NCBI RefSeq assembly: GCF_002797375.1
Contig: NZ_KZ454941.1
Location: 3,224,799 to 3,288,414, forward strand
Length of the DNA: 63,616 nt
Reading direction: 5' to 3'
Origin: Bacillus sp. FJAT-42315
GTDB taxonomy: Bacteria; Bacillota; Bacilli; Bacillales; Domibacillaceae
Below the pieces are notes generated by a model. That model was not told where the DNA came from, did not search any database, and saw only the letters and a program-made list of their open reading frames with translations. Of the stretch, positions 28,355 to 36,273 are shown in pieces (within the stretch, counting starts at the first letter, position 1; the number at the start of each line of letters is the position of its first letter). The translations under genes were made by a program, and so were the position numbers.

Positions 28355-28790
28355 TCCCGTCCCCTTCTCTCTGTTGATTTGTTAAGATGAGCAACAAGTC
28401 CGAAGTAAGTAGATACAAGTGTTTCTGTTGCTCTTCTGGAAAATTGGCTAACAGCTCTTGATTAGCAGCTAAAATCTCTTTTTCCCAGATTGGATACTCC
28501 TTCTCTGCTTGTTCTGTCAATGTAATAATTTTGACGCGCTTATCATGACCTGGCACTTGCTTCACATATCCTTGTTTGACAAGCCGCTGAATCGTTCGTG
28601 TCATTGGCGGTGCCTCAACTGCCAAATAATCGCATAGCTCTGTTTGCGTCAAGTTTCCTTTTTCCTTCAATACATATAACACCGACCACTGCGCACTATA
28701 CAGTCCATACGGCTGCAATACCGTATTCACCCGCTTCGTCAATTGTCTTGAAAGCTGATGAAGCGAATGAAACAAAAAATGCGAATTCAT
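28347..28790 (-). CDS. MarR-family transcriptional regulator
   Basis: The 147-residue protein has the winged-helix fold of MarR: LTQTELCDYLAVEAPPMTRTIQRLVKQGYV (helices 3-4, with the recognition helix), then the wing VPGHDKRVKIITLT. It starts at an ATG with AAAAGGAG upstream and heads a transcript with the MFS and ABC exporter genes. It is likely an autorepressor relieved by a ligand, binding the palindrome directly upstream of its own start. Confidence 0.92.
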   Translation of the reverse strand: MNSHFLFHSLHQLSRQLTKRVNTVLQPYGLYSAQWSVLYVLKEKGNLTQTELCDYLAVEAPPMTRTIQRLVKQGYVKQVPGHDKRVKIITLTEQAEKEYPIWEKEILAANQELLANFPEEQQKHLYLLTSDLLLILTNQQREGDGNE

Positions 28791-28808
28791 AAAGCCACTC
28801 CTTTTTAT

Positions 28809-28828
28809 TTACCTAGGTAACTATTATA
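28809..28828 (-). promoter_or_regulatory. Probable MarR operator with -10 box
   Basis: TTACCTAGGTAA (28809-28820) is a perfect 12-bp palindrome, typical of MarR sites. On the minus strand TATAAT (28823-28828) lies three bases upstream of it, so the operator would cover the transcription start. The ATG of the MarR gene is about 20 bp further. Confidence 0.65.
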
Positions 28829-28879
28829 CACCTCTAAATTGTAGCATATTTTTCGATGTACGAAATAATTCACAATAAA

Positions 28880-28912
28880 AAAAGCCGACTCATAAAGAGT
28901 CAGGCTTCTTCA
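28880..28912 (-). terminator. Terminator of dagK
   Basis: On the minus strand AAGCCTGACTC pairs with GAGTCGGCTT around TTTAT (one mismatch), followed by TTTTTTATT. It lies directly at the dagK stop codon. Confidence 0.85.
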
Positions 28913-29830
28913 TTAATAGATTCGATCCTGTGGACGCAACTGGTCGACGGGAACAAATACTTCTAAATGTCGATACAAGTTTTCAAAATCAGCTGGTGAA
29001 GCTCCACCTAACTCCCCATCCAGATTAATTAATACCTTTTCTGGTGAATGGACTTTAATTCGATTCGCCTTCGTATAAATGACATGGTCATCTTGAAGGT
29101 GCTCTCCTCGTAAAGCAAGGCTTGCAATGCGGATAAACTCAGCTAAGTTTGTCTTTTTCAAAATGAGTAAGGAAAACAAGCCATCGTTGACAGAAGAATC
29201 TGGCGCAAGTTTCTCGAAGCCACCAACGGAATTCGTTAAGGCGATCAAGAACAGCATCACTTCTCCTTCAAAGAGCTTGCCATCATATTCGATCTTCACT
29301 TCCGATGCTTTAATCGATGGTAACATTTCCATTCCTTTTAAATAATACGCCATTTGACCAAGCATCGTCTTTAATTTACTCGGCACTTCATACGTCAGCT
29401 CTGTTAAACGGCCGCCACCAGCGATATTAATAAAATAGCGGTCATTCATGCGACCAATATCAACCGGAATTGTGTCCCCATTGACGATGACGTCCACCGC
29501 TCCTTGAATATTATCTCGTGGAATATGCAAAGCACGGGCAAAGTCATTCGTCGTCCCCATCGGAATAACTCCAAACTTCGGACGATATTCCTGCTCAGCT
29601 AAGCCGTTCACTACTTCATTTAACGTCCCATCTCCACCAGCGGCAATGACGACATCATACTTGCGCTCAACCGCAATTCGAGCAGCACGTGTCGCATCTC
29701 CTTCTCCAACCGTTGCGTGGGTAGAAGCTTCATAGCCCGCCTGCTCTAGCTTTTGTAACACTTCTGGCAAACTCTTTTTGAAAAGCTCTCGCCCTGAAGT
29801 AGGATTATAAATAATTCTTGCTCTTTTCAT
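28913..29830 (-). CDS. dagK: Diacylglycerol kinase
   Basis: This soluble lipid kinase returns diacylglycerol from lipoteichoic acid synthesis to phosphatidic acid. The 305-residue protein shows RIIYNPTSGRE near the start, the nucleotide-binding GGDGTLNEVVNGL (about 65-77), and PMGTTNDFARAL (about 90-101). The C-terminal beta domain has VNDGLFSLLI and INLDGE. In B. subtilis the orthologue (dgkB/yerQ) directly follows gatB. Here about 11 kb of other genes lie between, so a block has been inserted or rearranged. GGAGAC precedes the start. Confidence 0.93.
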   Translation of the reverse strand: MKRARIIYNPTSGRELFKKSLPEVLQKLEQAGYEASTHATVGEGDATRAARIAVERKYDVVIAAGGDGTLNEVVNGLAEQEYRPKFGVIPMGTTNDFARALHIPRDNIQGAVDVIVNGDTIPVDIGRMNDRYFINIAGGGRLTELTYEVPSKLKTMLGQMAYYLKGMEMLPSIKASEVKIEYDGKLFEGEVMLFLIALTNSVGGFEKLAPDSSVNDGLFSLLILKKTNLAEFIRIASLALRGEHLQDDHVIYTKANRIKVHSPEKVLINLDGELGGASPADFENLYRHLEVFVPVDQLRPQDRIY

Positions 29831-29921
29831 TTGTCTCCATCCTAGTCTTCATGTAAAATTATGTTTATTTTTCCCAATATACTTCTTGTGTTAATATCTT
29901 ACTACTTTTCAACTAAAAAAG

Positions 29922-30722
29922 CTATTTTTCGAACAGTTCAATTCCTCTTTTCTCCAAAAAAGCAATCGATTCTTCCAGTCCTTGTTCATCGACTTGAAAC
30001 GCCTCTACTACTGCTTTCATCCACATGTCCTTCTCTTTAAAATGATGGGCACGAATATCGCGATAATTCATCACCTTTAACGTTTCATCCCGCAAAAAAT
30101 AACAGTTATTTCCTTGAAAGCGAACAGCCGATATTCTGCGCATCGTTATATTGCTATCACAATCTTGAAAAGACGAAGCCGCTTCCTCGATAATTTCCTC
30201 TTCCTTTAGCGGCACCCAATGAATTTCTTTCGTCACAAACGTCTTCCCATTCGCTCTCCGCTCAAGCAAAAATTTGTTCTCTCCTATGTTTGTAAAAATA
30301 ATTTCTTCTCCAAAGCCATGCAGCACATGACGATAGCGACTTTCTAATTCAATCGGTCGGGTCATCGGCGAGCCATAACCGACATCTACATAGTATCGGC
30401 TATTTTCAATCGTGACCATAATCGCTACATGACCAGGAAGAACTCGCACGAACGCACAAGTATAGCCGAGCTTTTCTAACAGCCGAGCAAAATTAATATT
30501 CAACGAGTAGCAAGTTCCACCCCATCCCCTATCCTCTAAATGTTGAACGAACAATTCAAAGTCTGGAACATGCTGACTACCTTGATTATAATAATAAAAC
30601 TTGCTAAACGTTTCATACGGAATCAATGATAAATGATGCTGTATCAGCCGCTGCAAATAATTTAAGCTTGGCTTCTCTCTACTAATTTTCAGTCGGTTTA
30701 AATAACCTGATACGACATCCAT
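29922..30722 (-). CDS. Arylamine N-acetyltransferase
   Basis: The 266-residue protein transfers acetyl from acetyl-CoA to arylamines. The catalytic triad is visible: cysteine in RGWGGTCYSLN (about residue 71), histidine in LPGHVAIMV and aspartate in YVDVGYGSP. The N-terminal segment with HLSLIPYETFS is also typical. Length is as usual (about 260-280). It has its own strong ribosome site (GGGGGGAG). It is transcribed in the same direction as the thioredoxin-like gene upstream, but a terminator lies between them. Confidence 0.92.
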   Translation of the reverse strand: MDVVSGYLNRLKISREKPSLNYLQRLIQHHLSLIPYETFSKFYYYNQGSQHVPDFELFVQHLEDRGWGGTCYSLNINFARLLEKLGYTCAFVRVLPGHVAIMVTIENSRYYVDVGYGSPMTRPIELESRYRHVLHGFGEEIIFTNIGENKFLLERRANGKTFVTKEIHWVPLKEEEIIEEAASSFQDCDSNITMRRISAVRFQGNNCYFLRDETLKVMNYRDIRAHHFKEKDMWMKAVVEAFQVDEQGLEESIAFLEKRGIELFEK

Positions 30723-30750
30723 TCTTCTCCCCCCTCAATAATTTGTATAA

Positions 30751-30788
30751 AAAAACAGGCTAGGAACATTTCCAGCAGCCTGTCCATC
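30751..30788 (-). terminator. Terminator of the thioredoxin-like gene
   Basis: On the minus strand ACAGGCT (about 30776-30783) pairs with AGCCTGT (30755-30761), with GGAAA and TTCC extending the fold, then TTTTTTT. Confidence 0.8.
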
Positions 30789-30789
30789 A

Positions 30790-31353
30790 TTAAATTAATT
30801 TCTCAGTTAAAGCCGTTTTCATGCTCCGATACACTTCTTGCCATAAGCCTTTTTCCGTGAGAAAAGCATGATTTAGCTCTTGATACATCTCTCTTTGCTT
30901 TTGTTCAAACAATTCATGATCAAGAGGTGGCAAACTAGAGCGCTTGCTCGAAACTAACTCTTGAACCGCCTGTGCACGAGGTCCCCATACCACTTTCTCC
31001 TCATCTTCTTCATTGAAAAAGATGATGATCGGAATCGCACGCGACGTCCCATTCGTTAAATATTGATCCATTAATTCTAAATTTTGATCTCTATATAGAA
31101 TACGGACATCGATGTGGGCATGCTGAGCAAGCTCAAGAAAGATCGGAACATTCATCATCGCATCTCCGCACCAATCCTCTGTGATCACAATGGCCTTTAA
31201 ATTCTCTTCCTGCAACCGAGACAAAAAGGATGCTTCCATTTTCGCGAGTTGGAATGCGGATTGGATCTGCTGAACATTTTCTTTATTTTGTTCCATTTGA
31301 TCCATATACTGCTCCGGCTTCAATCCTTTTTCAAACCAATCCTTCAAAGTCAT
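30790..31353 (-). CDS. Thioredoxin-family protein (YbbN/BrxC-like small redox protein)
   Basis: This soluble protein of 187 residues has a thioredoxin fold with the active-site region VITEDWCGDAMMNVP (about 58-72) and the cis-proline segment SRAIPIIIFF. Only one cysteine is present in the active-site motif (WCGD), so it may act as a monothiol protein or with a low-molecular-weight thiol. The start is placed at 31353, nine bases after GGAGG; an ATG five codons upstream overlaps that site. The family is common in Bacillus, but its partners are unknown. Confidence 0.8.
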   Translation of the reverse strand: MTLKDWFEKGLKPEQYMDQMEQNKENVQQIQSAFQLAKMEASFLSRLQEENLKAIVITEDWCGDAMMNVPIFLELAQHAHIDVRILYRDQNLELMDQYLTNGTSRAIPIIIFFNEEDEEKVVWGPRAQAVQELVSSKRSSLPPLDHELFEQKQREMYQELNHAFLTEKGLWQEVYRSMKTALTEKLI

Positions 31354-31489
31354 GATGTGTGCCTCCATATCATTCCTAAAAATTGAACCACTTGTTTTAT
31401 ATTCTATATTTTTTGAATAAACCCTGCAATGATCACATATTTTTGCAAAAACGGTTGATTTAATTTTATAACAATCTTATAATTATAAA

Positions 31490-31530
31490 AAATATTAATA
31501 TTTATGTAATAATATAAATAAAAATACATC
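31490..31530 (+). promoter_or_regulatory. Probable ArgR operator region (ARG boxes) of argC
   Basis: TATAAATAAAAATACAT (31513-31529) fits the ARG box pattern of an AT-rich core with outer TG/CA half-sites, and a weaker similar stretch (AATATTAATATTTATGTAAT) lies at 31491-31510. The ribosome site GGGAGG of argC begins right behind. Repression by arginine is inferred. Confidence 0.5.
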
Positions 31531-31541
31531 GGGAGGTTGCC

Positions 31542-32579
31542 ATGAAAGCTGCTGTTATTGGTGCAACCGGATATGGTGGAATTGAACTTATACGTCTTTT
31601 ATCCAATCATCCGGATTTTCACCTTGATGCCATTTATTCTTCAAGCAAAGACAAGGTACCTGCAACAGAGGAGTACCCTCATTTGCTCAACATTTGTCCC
31701 TTACCTTTAATGAAAATTGATACGGAAAAAATTACCCAAGAAGCGGATGTCGTTTTTCTAGCTGTCCCATCTGGAGCCGCCGCGACACTCGCCCCGCAAC
31801 TGCTAGCCAACGATACGAAAGTCGTTGATTTATCAGGAGACTTGCGTCTGAAAAATCCAGAAAATTATAAAAAGTGGTACAAAAAAGAGCCCGCTACTGT
31901 CCATATGCTAGAACAAGCAGTCTACGGCTTAACGGAGTGGAATCGCGAAAATATTCAACAAGCAACCTTGCTTTCTAATCCTGGTTGCTACCCAACAGCG
32001 ACTTTATTAGCACTAGCACCAGCTCTGCAAGCAAAAGCGATCGACCCTTCATGGATCATTATCGATGCCAAATCTGGCGTATCAGGAGCTGGTCGTGGCT
32101 TGTCACAAATGGTCCACTTCGCTGAAATGAATGATAATTTTAAGATTTATAAAGTGAACGAGCATCAACACATTCCTGAAATTCAGCAACAGTTGAATCT
32201 ATGGGATGAAACCACTGGACCGATTACGTTCTCCACTCACTTGTTGCCAGTCTCACGTGGGATCATGTCAACTATTTATGCACCGTTAAAAACACCAATG
32301 TCCGCACAACAGCTGCATCAAATATATGAAGAAACGTATCAACATGACCATTTTGTCCGCGTCCGCCCTCTTGGGGAATTTCCTGGCGTGAAAGAAGTAG
32401 CAGGATCTAACTTCTGCGATATCGGTATTGATATAGATGAACGAACAAATCGCGTCACTATTGTGGCCGTGATCGATAATTTAATGAAAGGGGCAGCAGG
32501 GCAAGCCATTCAAAACGCCAATTTAATGTTCGGATTGGAAGAAACAGCCGGTTTAAAGGGCTTCCCGATGTACCCATAG
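31542..32579 (+). CDS. argC: N-acetyl-gamma-glutamyl-phosphate reductase
   Basis: This is the third step of arginine synthesis, NADPH-dependent reduction of N-acetylglutamyl phosphate. The 345-residue protein begins with the nucleotide-binding MKAAVIGATGYGGIELIRLL, and has the catalytic cysteine in SNPGCYPTATLLAL (about 143-156). HLLPVSRGIMSTIYA follows in the dimerisation part. It leads the argC-argJ-argB-argD block; argJ follows after 13 bp. The start has GGGAGG seven bases upstream. Confidence 0.96.
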   Translation: MKAAVIGATGYGGIELIRLLSNHPDFHLDAIYSSSKDKVPATEEYPHLLNICPLPLMKIDTEKITQEADVVFLAVPSGAAATLAPQLLANDTKVVDLSGDLRLKNPENYKKWYKKEPATVHMLEQAVYGLTEWNRENIQQATLLSNPGCYPTATLLALAPALQAKAIDPSWIIIDAKSGVSGAGRGLSQMVHFAEMNDNFKIYKVNEHQHIPEIQQQLNLWDETTGPITFSTHLLPVSRGIMSTIYAPLKTPMSAQQLHQIYEETYQHDHFVRVRPLGEFPGVKEVAGSNFCDIGIDIDERTNRVTIVAVIDNLMKGAAGQAIQNANLMFGLEETAGLKGFPMYP

Positions 32580-32592
32580 GAGGAAAATAAGC

Positions 32593-33807
32593 ATGTCAGC
32601 TATTCATGAAATACAACAAGGCTCGCTCATCTCCCCGAAAGGATTTGCCGCTGTTGGCGTGAATTCAGGTGTCCGTGAAACGAGAAACGATTTAGGGATG
32701 ATTTACTCAGAAGTCCCAGCAGAAAGTGCCGCTGTGTATACGACGAGCCATTTCCAAGCAGCACCGATTAAAGTGACGCAAGATAGCCTTTCCGTTGAAC
32801 AGAAATTACAAGCGATTCTCGTCAACAGTGGCTGCGCCAATGCTTGTACAGGAAAACAAGGATTGCAGGATGCGTACCAATCACGAAAATCACTTGCTGA
32901 GAAATTCCAACTACCCGAGCATTACGTAGCCGTCGCTTCCACAGGTGTCATCGGCGAACATTTACAAATGGATAAAATCGAAAGCGGTATTCAAAAGCTA
33001 CAGCCAGCTTCTAATGAAGCAAGTGCCGAGCAATTCGAAACGGCGATTTTAACAACAGATTTAATGACGAAAAAATGCGCCTTTGAAGCTGTCATTGATG
33101 GTCAAACGGTCACAGTGGGCGGCGCAGCAAAAGGCTCTGGCATGATCCATCCAAATATGGCGACGATGCTTGCTTTTATTACAACAGATGTGGTGATTGC
33201 CGCCGAGCACTTACAAACGGTGCTTCGCCAAGTCACCGACCAAACATTTAACCAAATCACCGTTGATGGCGATACTTCAACGAATGATACCGTTATCGTG
33301 ATGGCCAATGGATTAGCTGGCAATGAGCCGCTCTCCCCTGATCATCCACAGTGGGATACATTTATGGCGATGCTAAAGGAAGTAAGCGAAATTTTAGCCA
33401 AGAAGATTGCGAGAGACGGCGAAGGAGCAACAAAGCTTGTAGAAGTTGAAGTATTTGGTGCACTAAATGACAAAGAGGCACAAATCGCAGCGAAAGAAGT
33501 CGTTGGCTCAAACCTCGTCAAAACAGCCGTATTTGGTGCAGACGCCAACTGGGGACGAATCATTAGCGCTGTTGGATACGCCGACATCACCGTTAACCCA
33601 GAAACAATCGATATCGCAATCGGCGACCAAACAATCCTTGAACAAAGCGAAGTCGTCGCTTATTCAGAGGACCAAATCATCGAATACTTTAAAGGAGAAA
33701 CCGTCAAAATCTCCATCCACCTCCACTTAGGAGAAGGACACGGAATGGCCTGGGGCTGCGACCTCTCCTACGACTACATCAAAATCAACGCAAGCTATCG
33801 GACTTGA
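32593..33807 (+). CDS. argJ: Bifunctional ornithine acetyltransferase / N-acetylglutamate synthase
   Basis: ArgJ recycles the acetyl group from N-acetylornithine to glutamate, and bifunctional forms also use acetyl-CoA. The 404-residue precursor cleaves itself at the Thr of HPNMATMLAFITTD (about residue 190), the new N-terminal Thr being the nucleophile. VNSGCANACTG and the C-terminal WGCDLSYDYIKINASYRT are typical. The gene is followed, directly at its stop, by dispersed repeat sequences and a terminator that separate it from argB. Confidence 0.96.
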   Translation: MSAIHEIQQGSLISPKGFAAVGVNSGVRETRNDLGMIYSEVPAESAAVYTTSHFQAAPIKVTQDSLSVEQKLQAILVNSGCANACTGKQGLQDAYQSRKSLAEKFQLPEHYVAVASTGVIGEHLQMDKIESGIQKLQPASNEASAEQFETAILTTDLMTKKCAFEAVIDGQTVTVGGAAKGSGMIHPNMATMLAFITTDVVIAAEHLQTVLRQVTDQTFNQITVDGDTSTNDTVIVMANGLAGNEPLSPDHPQWDTFMAMLKEVSEILAKKIARDGEGATKLVEVEVFGALNDKEAQIAAKEVVGSNLVKTAVFGADANWGRIISAVGYADITVNPETIDIAIGDQTILEQSEVVAYSEDQIIEYFKGETVKISIHLHLGEGHGMAWGCDLSYDYIKINASYRT

Positions 33808-33958
33808 AGAAAAGCGCAAGACGCCGCTTAGCGACGTATGGACTGGAATGATCCGCACGAGATAAAGGAAACACGATGAACGGAAGTGAATCGATGTTGA
33901 CTTATCGCAAGGAGGATCGTGGAAGTCCACTAGTCGCTGGCGTCTGGAGCTGGACAAT
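33808..33958 (+). repeat. Dispersed structured repeat, copy A
   Basis: This ~150-bp element begins at the argJ stop with GAAAAGCG and ends with TGGAGCTGGACAAT. Its ends can pair: GACGCC (33820-33825) with GGCGTC (33939-33944), and AGCGAC (33830-33835) with GTCGCT (33933-33938). The centre holds GAGATAAAGGAAACACGATG and GAATCGATGTTGACTTATCG, found in all copies in the window. Other copies lie at 33959-34231, 63232-63382 and 63383-63534. Confidence 0.8.
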
Positions 33959-34231
33959 GAAGAAAAGCGGAAAGCGCTGGTCAGCGGCGTATGAACTGGA
34001 GCCATCCGCACGAGATAAAGGAAAACGAAATGCAAAGCCAACTCGTTCAGCCGTGACAAGCAAAAGACGAGCCGACTGAAAGGTTGCTCTTTAACCTTTT
34101 GGGCGGATTGACTTTTGACCTCGAGCGGCTAGTTGGCGGCGCTAGACAACACGATGAACGACAGTGAATCGATGTTGACTTATCGCAAGGAGGAAGGCGG
34201 AAGTTCACTAGCCGCTAGCGCTTGGAGCTAG
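33959..34231 (+). repeat. Dispersed structured repeat, copy B, with an internal second repeat
   Basis: The left arm AGCGCT (33973-33978) and AGCGGC (33983-33988) pair with GCCGCT (34211-34216) and AGCGCT (34217-34222). The normal centre (GATGAACGACAGTGAATCG, then ATGTTGACTTATCGCAAGG) is reached only near 34150-34195, because about 120 bp of other sequence has been inserted after GAGATAAAGG. The inserted part has CAAGCAAAAGACGAGCCGAC, a motif also found in the partial repeat at the window end (63535-63616). So copy B is a nested or composite element. Confidence 0.7.
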
Positions 34232-34260
34232 ACAATCAAGAAAAGCGCAAGACGCCGGTT
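34232..34260 (+). repeat. Dispersed structured repeat, 5' fragment (copy C)
   Basis: AAGAAAAGCGCAAGACGCCG is the start of a third copy like copy A. It breaks off at about 34258, where the terminator of the arg region follows. Confidence 0.65.
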
Positions 34261-34280
34261 AACATTCTCTTATTAAAAAC

Positions 34281-34316
34281 AAAGGAGCCCACCCATCAGG
34301 CTCCTTCCTATTTTTT
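34281..34316 (+). terminator. Terminator inside the arg cluster, between argJ and argB
   Basis: AAGGAGCC (34282-34289) pairs with GGCTCCTT (34299-34306) around CACCCATCA, followed by CCTATTTTTTC. The argB ribosome site (AAGGAGG at 34320-34326) follows at once. In this position it either ends the argCJ transcript or acts as an attenuator for argBD. Confidence 0.75.
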
Positions 34317-34332
34317 CTCAAGGAGGTATCCC

Positions 34333-35103
34333 ATGAAAACAATTGTTGTTAAATGCGGCGGAAGTGTGTTAAGTGAATTATCCGAAGCATTTTTTATTAG
34401 TATGAAAGAACTGACAGAACAAGGCTATTCCATTGTATTTGTACACGGTGGAGGACCAGAAATCAATGACATGCTTGAGACGTTACAAGTGAAAAGTGAA
34501 TTTAAAAATGGCTTGCGCGTAACGAGTGAACAAGTGTTAAAAACAGCTGAACTTGCTCTTTCTGGAAGTCTTAACCGCAAGCTCGTTCGCCTGCTAGAAA
34601 AGCATGGTTTAGCCGCCATTGGATTGAACTCAAGCGACAACGGTCTGCTTCAAGCAAAATTTATTGATCAAGAACAGCTCGGTTTTGTTGGAGAAGTAAC
34701 AAAAGTGAATAGTCCATTCCTTCAATTATTATGTGAGCAGCAGTTACTTCCGGTATTAACACCGATTGCCGCTGGTCCAGATGGTAGCGTGTTAAATATT
34801 AATGCTGACCTTGCCGCAGCTGCGGTCGCTAACGCCTTAAAAGCCGAACATTTTCTCATGGTGACGGATGTTGATGGCGTGATGAAAGATGGAGAGTTGC
34901 TTTCTGAACTATCCGAAGCACAGACGAATGAGCTCATTGAAAGTGGAGTTATTAGCGGCGGCATGATTCCGAAAGTACAATCAGCGCTCCAAACGTTTTC
35001 TGATCATGTGAAACAAGTTCATATCGTATCTGGAAAGAAAGCCTTTTACCAAAATGGTGAATGGCACGGGACAAAATTTGTAAAAGAAAAGGTGATTTTA
35101 TGA
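34333..35103 (+). CDS. argB: Acetylglutamate kinase
   Basis: ArgB phosphorylates N-acetylglutamate, the controlled step of arginine synthesis. The 256-residue protein opens MKTIVVKCGGSVLS (glycine-rich nucleotide site), and contains VFVHGGGPEIN, LSGSLNRKLV and GLNSSDNGLL, then INADLAAAAVANAL and SGGMIPKVQSAL near the end. Length matches the family's shorter, arginine-insensitive form. The frame is open further upstream to 34222 but the strong AAGGAGG at 34320-34326 and the MKTIVVKCGG start set the position. The stop overlaps the argD start (ATGA). Confidence 0.95.
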   Translation: MKTIVVKCGGSVLSELSEAFFISMKELTEQGYSIVFVHGGGPEINDMLETLQVKSEFKNGLRVTSEQVLKTAELALSGSLNRKLVRLLEKHGLAAIGLNSSDNGLLQAKFIDQEQLGFVGEVTKVNSPFLQLLCEQQLLPVLTPIAAGPDGSVLNINADLAAAAVANALKAEHFLMVTDVDGVMKDGELLSELSEAQTNELIESGVISGGMIPKVQSALQTFSDHVKQVHIVSGKKAFYQNGEWHGTKFVKEKVIL

Positions 35104-36236
35104 GCCACTTATTTCCTACTTACGCTCGCTGGGATGTCACACCCGTTGCTGCAAAAGGGGCTTGGCTAACAGATAAAAGCGGAAAAGTCTATTTAGATTT
35201 CACTTCTGGAATCAGCGTCTGCAACCTCGGCCATGTTCCCGATCAAGTGAAAAACGCCATCGAGGAACAGTTAAATAAATTTTGGCATACATCGAATTTA
35301 TTTCAAATTGAACTACAAGAAGAAGTCGCCGAACAATTAACAGCAGCATCTGGGCTCGACCTCGTCTTTTTTGCTAACAGCGGAGCCGAAGCGAATGAAG
35401 CAGCGATTAAGCTTGCCCGTAAAGCGACCGGTCGTAGCAAGGTCATCACGTTTTTCGATTCCTTTCACGGCCGCACTTTTGCCACAATGGCGGCTACTGG
35501 ACAGGAGAAAATCAAAACAGGCTTCGGCCCGATGCTACCGACGTTTGAATATGTTTCTTTGAACGATTGGAAAGCACTTGAACAAGCGCTAGATGAAGAC
35601 ACGGCTGCGATTATGTTTGAAGTGATTCAAGGAGAAGGCGGGATCAATTCCGGAGAAGCAGAGTTTTTACAAAAAGCCGTTGAGCTCGCTCATCAAAAAG
35701 GGGCGCTCGTCATTATTGATGAAGTGCAGACAGGAATTGGTCGGACAGGAAAAGCGTTCGCCTTTCAACATCTCGGCCTTGACCCCGATATTGTATCCAC
35801 AGCGAAAGGAATCGCGAGCGGTTTGCCACTTGGTGCGATCATCGGAAAAAAAGAGCTGGCGACTGCCTTCTCAGCTGGCTCACATGGGTCAACGTTCGGG
35901 GGAAACCCTGTGGCACTAGCAGCTGCTAAAGCGACATTGCAAACGATTTTTAACGAAAGCTTTTTAGCTGAAGTCGCTAAAAAAGGAGAAAAGTTTGCAA
36001 GCATACTAGAGTCCTCTCTCTCTACTGCTCCACAAGTGAAAAAAATCAAGGGTAAAGGCTTAATGGTTGGCATTGAACTCGATCGTGAAGCTGCTCCATT
36101 CGTCACCGCTGCCCGAGAAAAAGGCTTGCTTATTTTAACAGCTGGCACTAACGTTCTTCGCCTTCTTCCACCGCTTACGGTGACGGAAGAAGAGATGGAG
36201 AAAGCAGTTGAAATCATAGTAGATGTAATAAAATAA
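35100..36236 (+). CDS. argD: Acetylornithine aminotransferase
   Basis: This PLP enzyme makes N-acetylornithine. The 378-residue protein has VYLDFTSGISVCNLGH near the start, FANSGAEANEAAIKLARK (about 97-114), DSFHGRTFATM, and IIDEVQTGIGRTGKAFAF. STAKGIASGLPLGAI contains the PLP-lysine (STAKG). GSTFGGNPVALAAA follows. The ATG at 35100 overlaps the argB stop, and AAAGGTGA lies upstream. It ends the cluster; argF and carAB, which follow argD in B. subtilis, are not present here. Confidence 0.95.
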   Translation: MSHLFPTYARWDVTPVAAKGAWLTDKSGKVYLDFTSGISVCNLGHVPDQVKNAIEEQLNKFWHTSNLFQIELQEEVAEQLTAASGLDLVFFANSGAEANEAAIKLARKATGRSKVITFFDSFHGRTFATMAATGQEKIKTGFGPMLPTFEYVSLNDWKALEQALDEDTAAIMFEVIQGEGGINSGEAEFLQKAVELAHQKGALVIIDEVQTGIGRTGKAFAFQHLGLDPDIVSTAKGIASGLPLGAIIGKKELATAFSAGSHGSTFGGNPVALAAAKATLQTIFNESFLAEVAKKGEKFASILESSLSTAPQVKKIKGKGLMVGIELDREAAPFVTAAREKGLLILTAGTNVLRLLPPLTVTEEEMEKAVEIIVDVIK

Positions 36237-36240
36237 CAGA

Positions 36241-36270
36241 AAAAGGGTGTCAATCTCCGACACCCTTTTC
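36241..36270. terminator. Bidirectional terminator between argD and the esterase gene
   Basis: AAAAGGGTGTC (36241-36251) and GACACCCTTTT (36259-36269) form a perfect 11-bp stem with loop AATCTCC. The A/T-rich flanks suit both strands. Confidence 0.9.
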
Positions 36271-36273
36271 CTA

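Noticed and set aside
31380-31541. T-box or riboswitch upstream of argC
   Set aside because: No terminator hairpin or T-box sequence is present; the AT-rich leader with ARG box-like sites explains it better.
33876-34079. Small protein genes inside the dispersed repeats (also 63224-63421)
   Set aside because: The frames arise in each repeat copy but differ in length and frame and lack a family. Paired changes between copies favour a structural element.
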